A stretch of DNA of 64,000 bases, taken from contig JAUXYJ010000097.1 in the NCBI GenBank assembly GCA_030694465.1, forward strand, positions 119,676 to 183,675, written 5' to 3'. A program made the position numbers and the translations under genes. The notes under the pieces were generated by a model, which ran no database searches, was not told the DNA's origin, and saw only the letters and a program-made list of their open reading frames with translations. Below are positions 8,976 to 19,209 of the stretch, piece after piece; position 1 is the stretch's first letter; each line of letters starts with the position of its first letter. This DNA is from Deltaproteobacteria bacterium (GTDB lineage Bacteria; Myxococcota_A; Polyangia; Polyangiales; Ga0077539).

Positions 8976-11900
8976 CTACACAGTTTTTTGGTGCTTCGGG
9001 TGTGCGCGTACCGCAAGCCAACGCCCCTTCGTCGGTCAGCCTCACCGGTCCAATCGCGCTGACCTTTGCGGGCCAAGCGTCGGACTACCTCGACGAGCTC
9101 GCGGGCCTTCGAAGGCGCTCTCATCGCGCTGCGGTGTTGATTGACGCGTTGCTCGAAGACCTTGAGCTCTTTGTGTCGCAGATGCCACGAGAGGACGCGG
9201 CGTTTTTTGCTTCTGGCATGGCCGCGCGCGAGTGGCTACGTGACGCAAATTCGCGTCCGGATCCAAGGTATTTGCAGAGCGTCCCCGTGTCGTTTCCGCT
9301 CATTTTTGTGACGCAACTTGCGCACTTTGAGCGGCTCCGCGAGAGCGGGATCACGCGGCTTGAGCCAGGGATCGTCCGCGCCGCCGCGGGCCATAGCCAG
9401 GGGATCATGGCGGCCGTTGCTGCTTCGGTGAGCTGGCAGAGCAAAGATCTGATCTCCGCTGCGCGAGTGTTGGCGCCGCTTGGGATGCTCTTTGCGCTTC
9501 GGATGCAGCAGGCGTGGCCGATGCGAACGGCGCGCATTGAAGCGGTCCAGTCTGCGCGGCGTGCGGGACTTGACGTCCCAACAGCGATGGCTGCGGTCAC
9601 CGGGCTCTTGCGCGCCGAGCTCGACGCGCAGCTCGCCGAGGCGAAGCTCGCGAGCGCGATCACGTGCACCTTGGACAACACGCTCTTTCGGCAAGTGATC
9701 TCTGGAACACCTGAAATTCTAGAGAGATTTCGCGAGTCGCTTGTACAGTCTATGGCCGCCAAGCAGCGCGCGCGCAAAGAGCGTACTGCGGGGGGGCGCG
9801 CCCCCGAGGTGCAGTGGCAGTACCTGCCAGTGAGCGCGCCGTTTCACTCGGACGCGATGGCGCCAGCGATGGAGCGATTGTACCGCGACGCCGAGGCGCT
9901 CGGGTTTCGTTGGACGAGCGCAGACCTCGCGGTTGACGTGCTCGATACAGAGCACGCGAGGGCGATTTTGCCTGAAGAAAACCTCATCGAACGCTTGATC
10001 ACGCTGCAGTGCGTGCGACCTGTTCACTGGCGCTCGATGTGCGACACGCTGGTTAACCTTGGCGTGCGTGACATCGTCGATTGTGGTCCAGGAGACGCCC
10101 TCAGCAAGCTCACGTTCTCGAACCTGCGCGGTGCAGGCATCGCGCTGTGGCCCATGAGCGCAGAGCGCACCCTCTCGGCCATCACGGCGCAGGACCCCGA
10201 CGGGCAGATGTTTGCCCGCGGTGCGAGCTATCCGCAGACACTCTGTGTCGCAAATTCGCTTGCCAATCCGTTTGTTGCGTTGACCGGTTGCCCTCCGATT
10301 GTGCTCGCCGGGATGACCCCGACGACGGTCGAAGCGCCCATCGTTGCGGCCGCGGCCAACGGAGGCTACGTCGCCGAGCTGGCCGGAGGGGGCCAGGTCA
10401 CCGAGAGCATTTTGCGCGCGCGCATGGACGAGCTGCGTGAGCTCCTCGAGCCCGGACGCAGCGTGGTCTTCAACGCGCTCTACCTGGATCCGTACCTGTG
10501 GAAGTTGCACTTGGCAGGGCCGCGACCGCTCATTGTGCGCCTCGCGGACGAGGGATATCCCATCGCGGGTGTGACCGTGAGCGCGGGGGTCCCGGTCAAA
10601 GAAGAAGCGGTCGCCCTCTGGCGGCTGCTCAACGACGCGGGCTTGCGGGTCAACAGCCTCAAGCCTGGCAACGATCGTGAGCTCAAAGAGGCCCTCGCGA
10701 TCGCGGCAGCAGTGCCAGATCTGCCTGTGATTTTGCAGATCGAAGGGGGACATGCGGGCGGACATCACTCGTGGGAAGACCTCGACGATCTGCTCTTGCG
10801 GCACTATCCCGCGATGCGTGCGCAGTCCAATGTCATCGTCGCCGTCGGCGGCGGGATTGGCACGCCCGAGCGCGCAGCGACCTACATCGACGGGAGCTGG
10901 GCCCACGCCTACGGCGCCCGCGCGATGCCCGTTGACGCGGTGTTTGTTGGCACGTGCGCGATGGCTTGTCTCGAGGCGAGGACCTCACCACAGGTCAAGC
11001 GCGCGCTCGTCGCGGCTGCTGGGACAGACCGATGGATCGCCGACAGCGCGTTCGTCGCAGGCGTCACCTCGGGGCGCTCGCAGCTTGACGCCTCGGTGTA
11101 CTACCTCGACACAAGCGCGTCGCGCGCAGGGCGCCTCCTGGATCGCTACGCGGGCAATGAGAGCGCGGTCGCGCTGCATCGGGATGAGATCATCGCGGCG
11201 CTCGCAAAGACCGCACGGCCCTACTTCGGTGACGTCGAGTCTATGAGCTACGCGCAGTGGCTTGACCGCCTCGTCTCGCTCACCGCGGTGGGCCGAGGCT
11301 CACGGTACGAAGACGGCTGCTGGCCTGATGGCTCGTATCGCCAGCGAATGCTCAAGGCGATTCAAATCGCAGAGGCGCGCTTGAGCGCAAGCGTGGTGCC
11401 GTTCGAGTCGCACTTTGCACCCCGTGATCTCGACGATCCAAGGGCTGCACTCGCGCGACTGCTGGGCCTGTATCCCGAGGCAGACCAAGTGTCTGTGCAT
11501 CCACAGGACGCTTTGGCGTTCGTTGCGCTCTGCCGTTTGCCCGGAAAACCTGTGAATTTCGTGCCCGTAATCGATGCCGAGGTCCGCCGTTGGTACAAAG
11601 CGGACAGCCTCTGGCATGCGCACGACGACCGCTTCGAGGCAGACCAAGTCCTCGCGCTTCCGGGACCCCGATCGCTCGCGGCGATCACGGCGGTAGACGA
11701 ACCGGTGGCTGAGCTTTTGCAGCGATTTGAGCGATCGATGCGCTCGATCGCGCAGGTGGCGCGCCTGCCGGATTACGTCACCACGAGCGAGACGCTGGTC
11801 GCGACCGAGACCGATGTAGCGCAGCCAGAGCGATGGCTCGCGCGGCTCACGAACCGCTCGCGCGGGCCCGTGTGCGCGATGATTCATGCCCAACGCGCTG

Positions 11901-14900
11901 TAAATTCTCAGTCCAATCGCACGTCACGAAATCCACTTCGTGCGCTTCTAGCGCCCACGCTGGGCGATCAAGCCGCGCTGGTTCGCGCGTCGGATGGCGC
12001 GCTCACGAGCCTGCGTATCAGCGACGCGCAGGGGAGGGTGCGACTGTCCATTCGCGAGGACGCATGCTCGCTTCGGTCCTACGGACCTCAGGGACGTGAG
12101 GGCTCGCTGGACCTCTCGTTGTCCTGGGATTCGCGCGGGTTTCTCGCGCATGATTCAGCACGGCACATCGAGGCTCAGCGCGGATTTTATCAGCAGATGA
12201 TCTTCGGCGGCGCGCTGGCCTCGGTCGCGCGATTTGACACCGCCTCCCACACGGTCACGGTCGCCCAGGGCGCGGTGGCAGCGTTTGCCTACGCCACGGG
12301 CGATGAGCCGGGGCTCATGCTGGATGAAAAGGGTCGCCTTGTGGCGCCGCTCTCGATGACGTTTGCGCTCTGCTGGGAGCCTATTTTTGCAGCGCTCGAC
12401 GGTGCCCAAGCGGATGTCACGCGGCTCGTACACGAGTCGCTCTCGATCGAGGCCGGCGCAGGCGGGCCCATCGCCGAGGGCATGACCCTGCAGTGTCGCG
12501 CGCAGATCACTTCGCTCGATCAGACCAGCGACGGAGATCGCGTCACGATCGAGGCAACCCTGCACGCCGAGGGTGGGCTCGCTGCGAAGATTGTGACCTC
12601 GTTTTTTGTTCGAAAGACCCAGCAGGGGTTCGCGCAGATCTGTCACGAAGAGCAGAATTTTGTCTCGCGGATCGCGCTTCACGACGAGAGTCAGCGTGCG
12701 CTGTTGCGGTCTCTTGATTTTGTAAGTGTGACCGGCGAACTTTGCCTGGGCGCGCGCTATGTTTTGCGCTGCGACACGCTCTCGTTGCGGCAGGGCACCG
12801 CGCTCGCCTCAGGGCGTATTGAGACGCTCGAAGGCGAGGTTGTCGCGACCATTGCGTGCGATCGCGCGGGCTGCGTGCGTGAGCATCCGGTGACGGCACT
12901 TGCCTCTTTGCTCAGCGAAAATACAGACCGAATCGCAGTCACGCCGTCGCGCGCGCTGCTCGAAGAGTCCGTCACAGCGCCACGCTCGATGAGCGCTTAC
13001 GCCTTGGCGAGCGGGGACCGCAACCCGCTGCACTTGGACGCGGCGATGGCCACGCTCGCTGGGTTGGACGCGCCGATTGTGCACGGCATGTGGACTGCGT
13101 CGGTCGCGGCGCATCGCGCGATGACGGCTGCACAGGCCCGCCCCGGCGCGATGGCGCGGCTGACGGTGAGGTTTGAGTCTCCCGTTTCGCTAGGAGAAAT
13201 GCTAGCTTTTCGGATCGAGCAGGTCGCCCTCGCCAAGGGAGGCGTGGTGCTTGGGCTTCTCGTGCAGAGCGACGCAAGCGGTGACACGCGCACGGTGCTT
13301 CGCGGCGAGGCCGAGCTGGCTGCTCCGCGGACCGCGTATCTGTTTCCGGGGCAGGGGATCCAGCGCGCTGGGATGGGGATGACGGGATACGCTCGCTCGA
13401 GCGCAGCGCGTGGTGTGTGGGACGAAGCGGACGCGCACTGCCGAAGCGTCCTGGGGTTCTCGCTCTTGCGGGTCGTGCGCGAAAATCCCACCGAGCTCGT
13501 CGTGCGGGGCGAGCGCTTCGCGCATCCGCAGGGCGTGCTTTTTCTCACGCAGTTTACGCAGGCGGCGCTTGTCGTCCTCGCGGTCGCTCAGGTCGCCGAG
13601 CTGCGCGCGCAGGGCGCCTTCGTCGAGGACGCGATGATGGCGGGTCACAGCCTGGGAGAATACTCAGCGCTTACCGCCGTCGCCGGCGTCGTACCTCTGC
13701 GTGCCGCCGTCGAAGTGGTCTACGCACGAGGCCTTACGATGGACCGCTTAGTGCCTCGCGATCGTGACGGGCGGACGCCCTACGCGATGCGCGTGATTCG
13801 ACCCAACCTCGTCGACCTTGACGACGACGGGCTGCGCGCTTTGATCAACGAATGCGCAGCGCCGAATGAGCCTCTTGAGATTGTCAACTTCAACGTCCGG
13901 GGTCGTCAGTACTCGGTCACTGGCGATGTCCGTGCGCTCGCGCGGATGCATGCGGCGATCAGCGCGCGGTCGGGTGAGCAACAGGCTCGCAAGGCGCTCG
14001 TCGTGGTGCCCGGAGTGGATGTCCCGTTTCACTCAACGCTCTTGCGCGAAGGTGTCGATCGATTTCGCAAGACACTGACGGAGGCGTTTCCCGAGAGCCT
14101 CGACGCGCGCGTTCTTGTTGGGCGCTATGTGCCTAATTTGACCGGTCGCTTGTTCTCTATCGATCGCTCAGAGATCAGCAAAATCGCAGACGAAACAGGA
14201 TCGCCAGCGCTCGCTGCGTTGCTGGTGGCGATGGCCGATGTGCACGCGGTGCCCAGCGAGCAACAGGTCGCGCGCGTCCTGTTGATTGAGCTCTTGGCTT
14301 ACCAGTTTGCGTCGCCCGTCCGTTGGATCGATACGCAAGAGCTGTTGTTCAGCGCGTGCGCGCTTGATCGGTGCATCGAAGTGGGTCTCGCCGAGCAGCC
14401 CACCATCATGAACATGGCCCAGAGCACCCTCGCGATCCTGGGTCGTGACCGCCCTCGCGCGATGAACAGTGAGCTTCACGGGGTCGAATGCCTGGGCCCC
14501 AAGAGCCACATGAGCGACACTCCGGCGACGTCGCCGGTGGCGACCGTATCGAAGCCCAACCCCGTCGCGCCACAGGTTCCGGCGACGTCGCCGGTCTTGA
14601 CCAGTCCACCCAAGAGCGCGGGGCCCGTGAGCGATCTGCCTTTTACTTCGGCCGATGGGCTGCGGGTGCTGCTCGCGCTCCAGGCACGAGTACGCCTTGA
14701 GCAAATCCGTGACGATGAGACGCTGGATGAGCTGCTCGGTGGCAACTCTGCGCGGCGCAATCAGCTGCTCGCCGACCTCGGACAAGAGTTCGCGTTGGGC
14801 CCGATGGACGGCGCCCATGAGATCCCTATCCGCGCCCTGTCTGAGACAATCGCTAGCAAATCTGCTGGCTATTCAACTTGGGGAAAGTACCTCTCGGCCT

Positions 14901-17900
14901 CGCTCGATCAGCGCATCTCTGCGGCCCTCGCGCCCTCGCGGGTGTCTCGTGCCGAGGTGACCGATCACCTCGCACAGCACTGGTCGCTTGGCGCAGGTCA
15001 CTTGCTCCACCTTTTGGCTCGTCTCGCACTTCAGACGCGCACGGGCGACTCGACACGGGGCGGCAGTCTCGCGACAGTCGCTGCGAATTCTCTGACCGAT
15101 CGCGCCTCGGTGCTGCAGGGCGTCGACGCTCTGGTCGCCGAACATGCGAGCGCCCGTGGGCTCTCGCTCGCTCCGGTGACCTCGCACACGGCGGGCGCGA
15201 CCGTGGACTCGGCGGCGCTCGACGCGCTTGAGGCAAAGATCTTGGGGCCCGAGGGCGTGGTCGTCCGAAGCGCGCAGGCGATGCTCGAGGCTGCAGGACG
15301 ACTGGACCTTCGTGAGGTCCAGGGGCCGGTGATCACGCCTGAGTCGGCCGCGCTGGATGCTGTGCTCGCCGAGCACGACGAGGCGTACCTTGCGCTCACC
15401 AAGGGCGTATTTAGTGCCGAAAAATGCATGACGCTGACGAGCGCTGCCGTGTGGTTGCGCCGCGATCTCGCGCAACACTTTTACGACACGCTGAGCGGGG
15501 TTGAGCGCGACCAAGTGCGTTGTGGGCTCGCGCGTCGGATGGACTCTGTGGGCAGAGATACCGCGCGCGCCCTGGCTCAACGAGCGCGGGTCTTGCGCCG
15601 CGAAGACGTCGCCGTGGTGATGGACGCGCTCGCAGATGCGCCCGCACCGGAGGTGGGCTCGTGCAGCGCTAGGGCCGTGATGACGGGTGCCCTCTCGGGG
15701 CGCTCGATCGCGTCAACTGTGGGCACATTTGCAGGCCAAGTGACTGCACTCGTGACAGGCGCGGGGCCTGGCTCGATCGCGCTCTCGGTGGTGGCGCAGC
15801 TCTTGGCGAAGGGCGCGCGGGTTGTGGTCACGACGTCCAAGTACAACGACGATCGGCTCGCGCTGTTTCGGGGTGTCTACCGTGAGCACGCGCGCCCAGG
15901 CGCTGAGCTCCACGTCGTGGCGCTCAACCAAGGTTCGTTTGTCGATGTCGATTCGCTGGTCCCATGGCTCGCAGAACACGCGCTCACCCCAGACCTCTTG
16001 CTCCCGTTCGCGGCCCTCGGCGAGAGCGGAACATTGCGCGACGTGGGCCCTCGCTCGCTCGCGACCTTGCGAATTCAGCTCGTGGGCGTGCAGCGGCTGA
16101 TGGCGAACTTGGCGGCGCAACGGGACCCGCTCGACCAGGGTCCACGGTGCCACTGTGTGCTCCCGCTCTCGCCCAATCATGGGCTGTTTGGCGGAGATGG
16201 ACTCTATGGCGAGAGCAAGGCCGCGCTCGAGGTGCTCTGTGCCCGATGGCGCAGCGAGCAGCATGCGTGGGGACATGCGTTTTCGCTGGTCGGTGCAAAG
16301 ATCGGTTGGGTCCGCGGGACTGGGCTCATGGCCTCGAACGATCCCCTCGCCGACGCGCTCACACGCGATCACGGCCTCACCACATTTGACACCGACGAGA
16401 TGGCGTCTGAGCTCCTCGCGCTCTGCTCTGTTGAGCTGCGCGCGCTCGCTGCGTGTGAGCCCGTGATGGCAGACCTCACCGCGGGGCTCGCGAGCATCGG
16501 TGACCTCGGCGCGCTGTCTCAGCGTGTCCGTGAGCGCACAGAAGCGCAGCGAAAAGAGCGGGCAAAGTCCGAAGCCTTGGACGCGGTGATGCGCGACAAG
16601 ACCCACGACGCCGTGGCACGCAACGCGATGATCGCACCGACGCTCTCGACGCAGCGGGTCGTGTCGATCCCGACCGAGTCAGACCTGGCACAGTTGCCCG
16701 CGCTTGATCACCTCGCGCTCGATCAGGTCGCCGTGATCGTTGGGTTTGGAGAGGTCTCGCCCTGGGGAAGCGCGCGCTCGCGCTGGGCCGCAGAGTGCGA
16801 CGCTTCGCTCTCGCTCGACGCGCTCTACGAGCTGGCGTGGATCACGGGATTGGTCGAGACCCGCGCAGACGGAGCGGTCATCGATCGCGCGAGCAAGCAA
16901 GTGGTTCACATCCATGAGCTCCGCGAGCGATACGAGAACGCCGTGCAAAATGCCTCGGGAATCCGACTTGTCGTCGGCAGTGAAGCGCACGGATTTGATC
17001 CCGCCCGGCAGCTCCGACACACCGAGGTCCACATCGATCAGCCCATGAGCTATCTCGCGTCTTCGCGCGAGAGCGCCGAGCGCGCTCAGCAGGCCGACCC
17101 TGCGCATGTGCGCCTCGAGCCAGGCCCCAATGGCGCGATCCGTGTGCGCTGTCTCGCGGGCGCGAGCGTCCGGATCGCGAGCACTTCGAGCCTCCGACGC
17201 CGTGTCGTGGGGCAGGTCCCTGACCAGTGGGACGCGACCCGCTACGGCATCCCCAAGGCGATGATCGAGCAGGTCGATCGCGTGACGTTGTTTAACCTCG
17301 TCGCGACCGTCGAGGCCTTTCTCGCCGCGGGGATCGAGCCCGAGGAGCTCTACGAGCACCTGCATATCACCCGCGTTGGGACCACGCAGAGCTCCGGGAT
17401 CGGTGGAATGCAGAAGCTGCGACGCCTCTACCACGACCCCATGCTCGATCGTGAACGTCAGTCGGACGTGCTGCAAGAGACGCTGATCAACGTGATCTCG
17501 GGCTGGATGGTGCAGGCGTATGTGGGCTCGTACGGCCCGATCTCTTCGCCGGTGGGCGCGTGCGCGACCGCTGCGTTGTCAGTCGCCGAGGCGATGGACA
17601 TGCTCGCGACGGGGCGCGCGGACTTTGTCGTAACGGGCGGCTGTGACGACTACAACGAAGAGGGCGCGGTGGGCTTCTCGGACATGGGCGCGACCGCGGA
17701 TTCGCTCGACGCACAGGCGCGCGGGATCACGCCACGCTCGCTCTCGCGGCCCAACGATCGCCGCCGCATGGGCTTTGTCGAGGCGCAGGGCGCGGGCGCG
17801 ATGCTCGTGTGCCGCGGCTCGCTCGCCGTCAAGATGGGCTTGCCCGTGTACGGCGTGGTCGCGTTTGCTGCGAGCCACTCGGACGGCATCAACGCCTCGG

Positions 17901-18805
17901 TCCCGGCCCCAGGGCAGGGCATCTTGGGCGTCGCGGCCGAGCCCGCACAGACCAAGCCTATCGGGCGCGACAGGGGCTCGCTCGCCGCACGCCGTGACGA
18001 GATCGCCAAGCTCGAGAGCTCGCGCGCGTCGCTCGTCTCTGCGCTCGGAGAAGAGAGCGCTTCACTTGTAATTTCGCAGGCGAAATTGCATTTGTCGCAT
18101 GGGTTCGCGCGAGAGCATTCGGCGATGTCACCGCTTCGTGCAGCGCTCTCGGTCTATGGGCTCGAGGCCGACGACATCGCGTTTGTGAGCAAGCACGACA
18201 CCTCGACCAACGCCAACGATTCAAACGAGAGCAAGCTGCACACGAGGCTCGCTGCACAGCTTGGACGCACACCCAATCTGCCGCTGCATGTGATCTCGCA
18301 AAAGTCACTCACCGGGCACTCAAAGGGAGCCGCCGCGGCGTGGCAAATGATCGGCGCTCTGCAGGCGATGCGAGACGGAGTAGTCCCAGCGAACCGCTCC
18401 CTCGAGGACGTCGCGCCCTCGCTGCAATCTCTCACTGCGTTGAGCTTCAGTGATGTCCCAGTGCAGACAGGGGCCTATCTCTTGCGCGCGGCGCTTGTGA
18501 CGAGCCTCGGCTTTGGCCACGTCGGTGCGCTGGTCTGCGTGCTGCATCCGTGGCTGTTTTGGCGCGCGATGCAGGACGAGGTCCGCGCGGAGTACGTCGC
18601 GCGCTTGGTGCCACGGACGCGTCAGATCGCTAGCAAAACGGCACGTGTATTGGCCGGCATCGAGCCGATGTACACGCGCCGTACCGAGCGCCCCTTTGTC
18701 GACAAAGAGAGCTCAGAGGTCCACGCCAACCACGAGGCCGAGGTGCTGCTCAACGCGTCGGCGCGTCGCACTGGGGCGCGGTTTGAGCGAGGGCTGCCGA
18801 CGTGA
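8972..18805 (+). CDS. fas: Type I fatty acid synthase, fungal/mycobacterial architecture (AT-ER-DH-MPT-ACP-KR-KS)
   Basis: GHSQG acyltransferase (about 9389), VLAGMTPTTVEAP ER, hotdog DH (GDRNPLHLD...HGMW), GHSLGEY MPT (about 13643), GGNSARRNQLLADLGQEF ACP, KR (LVTGAGPGSIALSV...YGESKAALEVL), KS (VGACATAA, KHDTSTNANDSNE, SLTGHSKGAAAAWQ). Confidence 0.93.
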   Translation: MTTQFFGASGVRVPQANAPSSVSLTGPIALTFAGQASDYLDELAGLRRRSHRAAVLIDALLEDLELFVSQMPREDAAFFASGMAAREWLRDANSRPDPRYLQSVPVSFPLIFVTQLAHFERLRESGITRLEPGIVRAAAGHSQGIMAAVAASVSWQSKDLISAARVLAPLGMLFALRMQQAWPMRTARIEAVQSARRAGLDVPTAMAAVTGLLRAELDAQLAEAKLASAITCTLDNTLFRQVISGTPEILERFRESLVQSMAAKQRARKERTAGGRAPEVQWQYLPVSAPFHSDAMAPAMERLYRDAEALGFRWTSADLAVDVLDTEHARAILPEENLIERLITLQCVRPVHWRSMCDTLVNLGVRDIVDCGPGDALSKLTFSNLRGAGIALWPMSAERTLSAITAQDPDGQMFARGASYPQTLCVANSLANPFVALTGCPPIVLAGMTPTTVEAPIVAAAANGGYVAELAGGGQVTESILRARMDELRELLEPGRSVVFNALYLDPYLWKLHLAGPRPLIVRLADEGYPIAGVTVSAGVPVKEEAVALWRLLNDAGLRVNSLKPGNDRELKEALAIAAAVPDLPVILQIEGGHAGGHHSWEDLDDLLLRHYPAMRAQSNVIVAVGGGIGTPERAATYIDGSWAHAYGARAMPVDAVFVGTCAMACLEARTSPQVKRALVAAAGTDRWIADSAFVAGVTSGRSQLDASVYYLDTSASRAGRLLDRYAGNESAVALHRDEIIAALAKTARPYFGDVESMSYAQWLDRLVSLTAVGRGSRYEDGCWPDGSYRQRMLKAIQIAEARLSASVVPFESHFAPRDLDDPRAALARLLGLYPEADQVSVHPQDALAFVALCRLPGKPVNFVPVIDAEVRRWYKADSLWHAHDDRFEADQVLALPGPRSLAAITAVDEPVAELLQRFERSMRSIAQVARLPDYVTTSETLVATETDVAQPERWLARLTNRSRGPVCAMIHAQRAVNSQSNRTSRNPLRALLAPTLGDQAALVRASDGALTSLRISDAQGRVRLSIREDACSLRSYGPQGREGSLDLSLSWDSRGFLAHDSARHIEAQRGFYQQMIFGGALASVARFDTASHTVTVAQGAVAAFAYATGDEPGLMLDEKGRLVAPLSMTFALCWEPIFAALDGAQADVTRLVHESLSIEAGAGGPIAEGMTLQCRAQITSLDQTSDGDRVTIEATLHAEGGLAAKIVTSFFVRKTQQGFAQICHEEQNFVSRIALHDESQRALLRSLDFVSVTGELCLGARYVLRCDTLSLRQGTALASGRIETLEGEVVATIACDRAGCVREHPVTALASLLSENTDRIAVTPSRALLEESVTAPRSMSAYALASGDRNPLHLDAAMATLAGLDAPIVHGMWTASVAAHRAMTAAQARPGAMARLTVRFESPVSLGEMLAFRIEQVALAKGGVVLGLLVQSDASGDTRTVLRGEAELAAPRTAYLFPGQGIQRAGMGMTGYARSSAARGVWDEADAHCRSVLGFSLLRVVRENPTELVVRGERFAHPQGVLFLTQFTQAALVVLAVAQVAELRAQGAFVEDAMMAGHSLGEYSALTAVAGVVPLRAAVEVVYARGLTMDRLVPRDRDGRTPYAMRVIRPNLVDLDDDGLRALINECAAPNEPLEIVNFNVRGRQYSVTGDVRALARMHAAISARSGEQQARKALVVVPGVDVPFHSTLLREGVDRFRKTLTEAFPESLDARVLVGRYVPNLTGRLFSIDRSEISKIADETGSPALAALLVAMADVHAVPSEQQVARVLLIELLAYQFASPVRWIDTQELLFSACALDRCIEVGLAEQPTIMNMAQSTLAILGRDRPRAMNSELHGVECLGPKSHMSDTPATSPVATVSKPNPVAPQVPATSPVLTSPPKSAGPVSDLPFTSADGLRVLLALQARVRLEQIRDDETLDELLGGNSARRNQLLADLGQEFALGPMDGAHEIPIRALSETIASKSAGYSTWGKYLSASLDQRISAALAPSRVSRAEVTDHLAQHWSLGAGHLLHLLARLALQTRTGDSTRGGSLATVAANSLTDRASVLQGVDALVAEHASARGLSLAPVTSHTAGATVDSAALDALEAKILGPEGVVVRSAQAMLEAAGRLDLREVQGPVITPESAALDAVLAEHDEAYLALTKGVFSAEKCMTLTSAAVWLRRDLAQHFYDTLSGVERDQVRCGLARRMDSVGRDTARALAQRARVLRREDVAVVMDALADAPAPEVGSCSARAVMTGALSGRSIASTVGTFAGQVTALVTGAGPGSIALSVVAQLLAKGARVVVTTSKYNDDRLALFRGVYREHARPGAELHVVALNQGSFVDVDSLVPWLAEHALTPDLLLPFAALGESGTLRDVGPRSLATLRIQLVGVQRLMANLAAQRDPLDQGPRCHCVLPLSPNHGLFGGDGLYGESKAALEVLCARWRSEQHAWGHAFSLVGAKIGWVRGTGLMASNDPLADALTRDHGLTTFDTDEMASELLALCSVELRALAACEPVMADLTAGLASIGDLGALSQRVRERTEAQRKERAKSEALDAVMRDKTHDAVARNAMIAPTLSTQRVVSIPTESDLAQLPALDHLALDQVAVIVGFGEVSPWGSARSRWAAECDASLSLDALYELAWITGLVETRADGAVIDRASKQVVHIHELRERYENAVQNASGIRLVVGSEAHGFDPARQLRHTEVHIDQPMSYLASSRESAERAQQADPAHVRLEPGPNGAIRVRCLAGASVRIASTSSLRRRVVGQVPDQWDATRYGIPKAMIEQVDRVTLFNLVATVEAFLAAGIEPEELYEHLHITRVGTTQSSGIGGMQKLRRLYHDPMLDRERQSDVLQETLINVISGWMVQAYVGSYGPISSPVGACATAALSVAEAMDMLATGRADFVVTGGCDDYNEEGAVGFSDMGATADSLDAQARGITPRSLSRPNDRRRMGFVEAQGAGAMLVCRGSLAVKMGLPVYGVVAFAASHSDGINASVPAPGQGILGVAAEPAQTKPIGRDRGSLAARRDEIAKLESSRASLVSALGEESASLVISQAKLHLSHGFAREHSAMSPLRAALSVYGLEADDIAFVSKHDTSTNANDSNESKLHTRLAAQLGRTPNLPLHVISQKSLTGHSKGAAAAWQMIGALQAMRDGVVPANRSLEDVAPSLQSLTALSFSDVPVQTGAYLLRAALVTSLGFGHVGALVCVLHPWLFWRAMQDEVRAEYVARLVPRTRQIASKTARVLAGIEPMYTRRTERPFVDKESSEVHANHEAEVLLNASARRTGARFERGLPT
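14522..14537. repeat. 16-bp palindrome CCGGCGACGTCGCCGG, copy 1 (in FAS-I linker)
   Basis: Exact match; encodes PATSP in frame. Confidence 0.95.
14579..14594. repeat. 16-bp palindrome CCGGCGACGTCGCCGG, copy 2 (in FAS-I linker)
   Basis: Exact match; encodes PATSP in the same frame, 57 bp from copy 1. Confidence 0.95.
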
Positions 18806-19209
18806 TGATCACGGTAGGGACGGATCTTGTTCATGTGCCCTCGCTGCGTGAACAGCTTGAAGACAGCGCGAGCGCTTTTCGGGCGCGAACGTTTACCGAC
18901 GCCGAGCTGGCCTACGCCGAGAGCGCGCCGGGTGGCCGGGCAGAGCAACATTTGGCCGCTCGATTTGCTGCCAAAGAAGCGACGTTGAAGGCGCTCGATC
19001 ACGCGGCCGCGCTACGAAAAATGGTGCCCCCATCGGTGGCACTTAAGAGCATCGAGATCCTCCGCGATGAGCGTGGCCGACCGAGCCTCGCGCTTCACGA
19101 TGACGCGAGCGCGTTGGCATCGGAGCTGGGCGTCGAGCGTGCGCAGCTCTCGCTCAGCCATGATGGCGACTATGCCGTGGCGTTTGTCACGCTGTCGCTC
19201 GCGCAGTGA
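18802..19209 (+). CDS. acpS: Holo-[acyl-carrier-protein] synthase (4'-phosphopantetheinyl transferase)
   Basis: GTDLV, RTFTDAELAY, HLAARFAAKEATLKAL, LSLSHDGDYAVAFV; GTGATG start overlaps the FAS stop. Confidence 0.9.
   Translation: MMITVGTDLVHVPSLREQLEDSASAFRARTFTDAELAYAESAPGGRAEQHLAARFAAKEATLKALDHAAALRKMVPPSVALKSIEILRDERGRPSLALHDDASALASELGVERAQLSLSHDGDYAVAFVTLSLAQ

Noticed and set aside
9719-15580. Several 200-400 aa antisense ORFs inside the FAS gene
   Set aside because: Mirror frames of a motif-rich FAS coding sequence; no signals of their own.
8972-18805. Modular PKS or PUFA synthase interpretation
   Set aside because: Only one KS, located C-terminally; TIM-barrel-type ER and GGNS-type ACP fit fungal/mycobacterial FAS-I instead.
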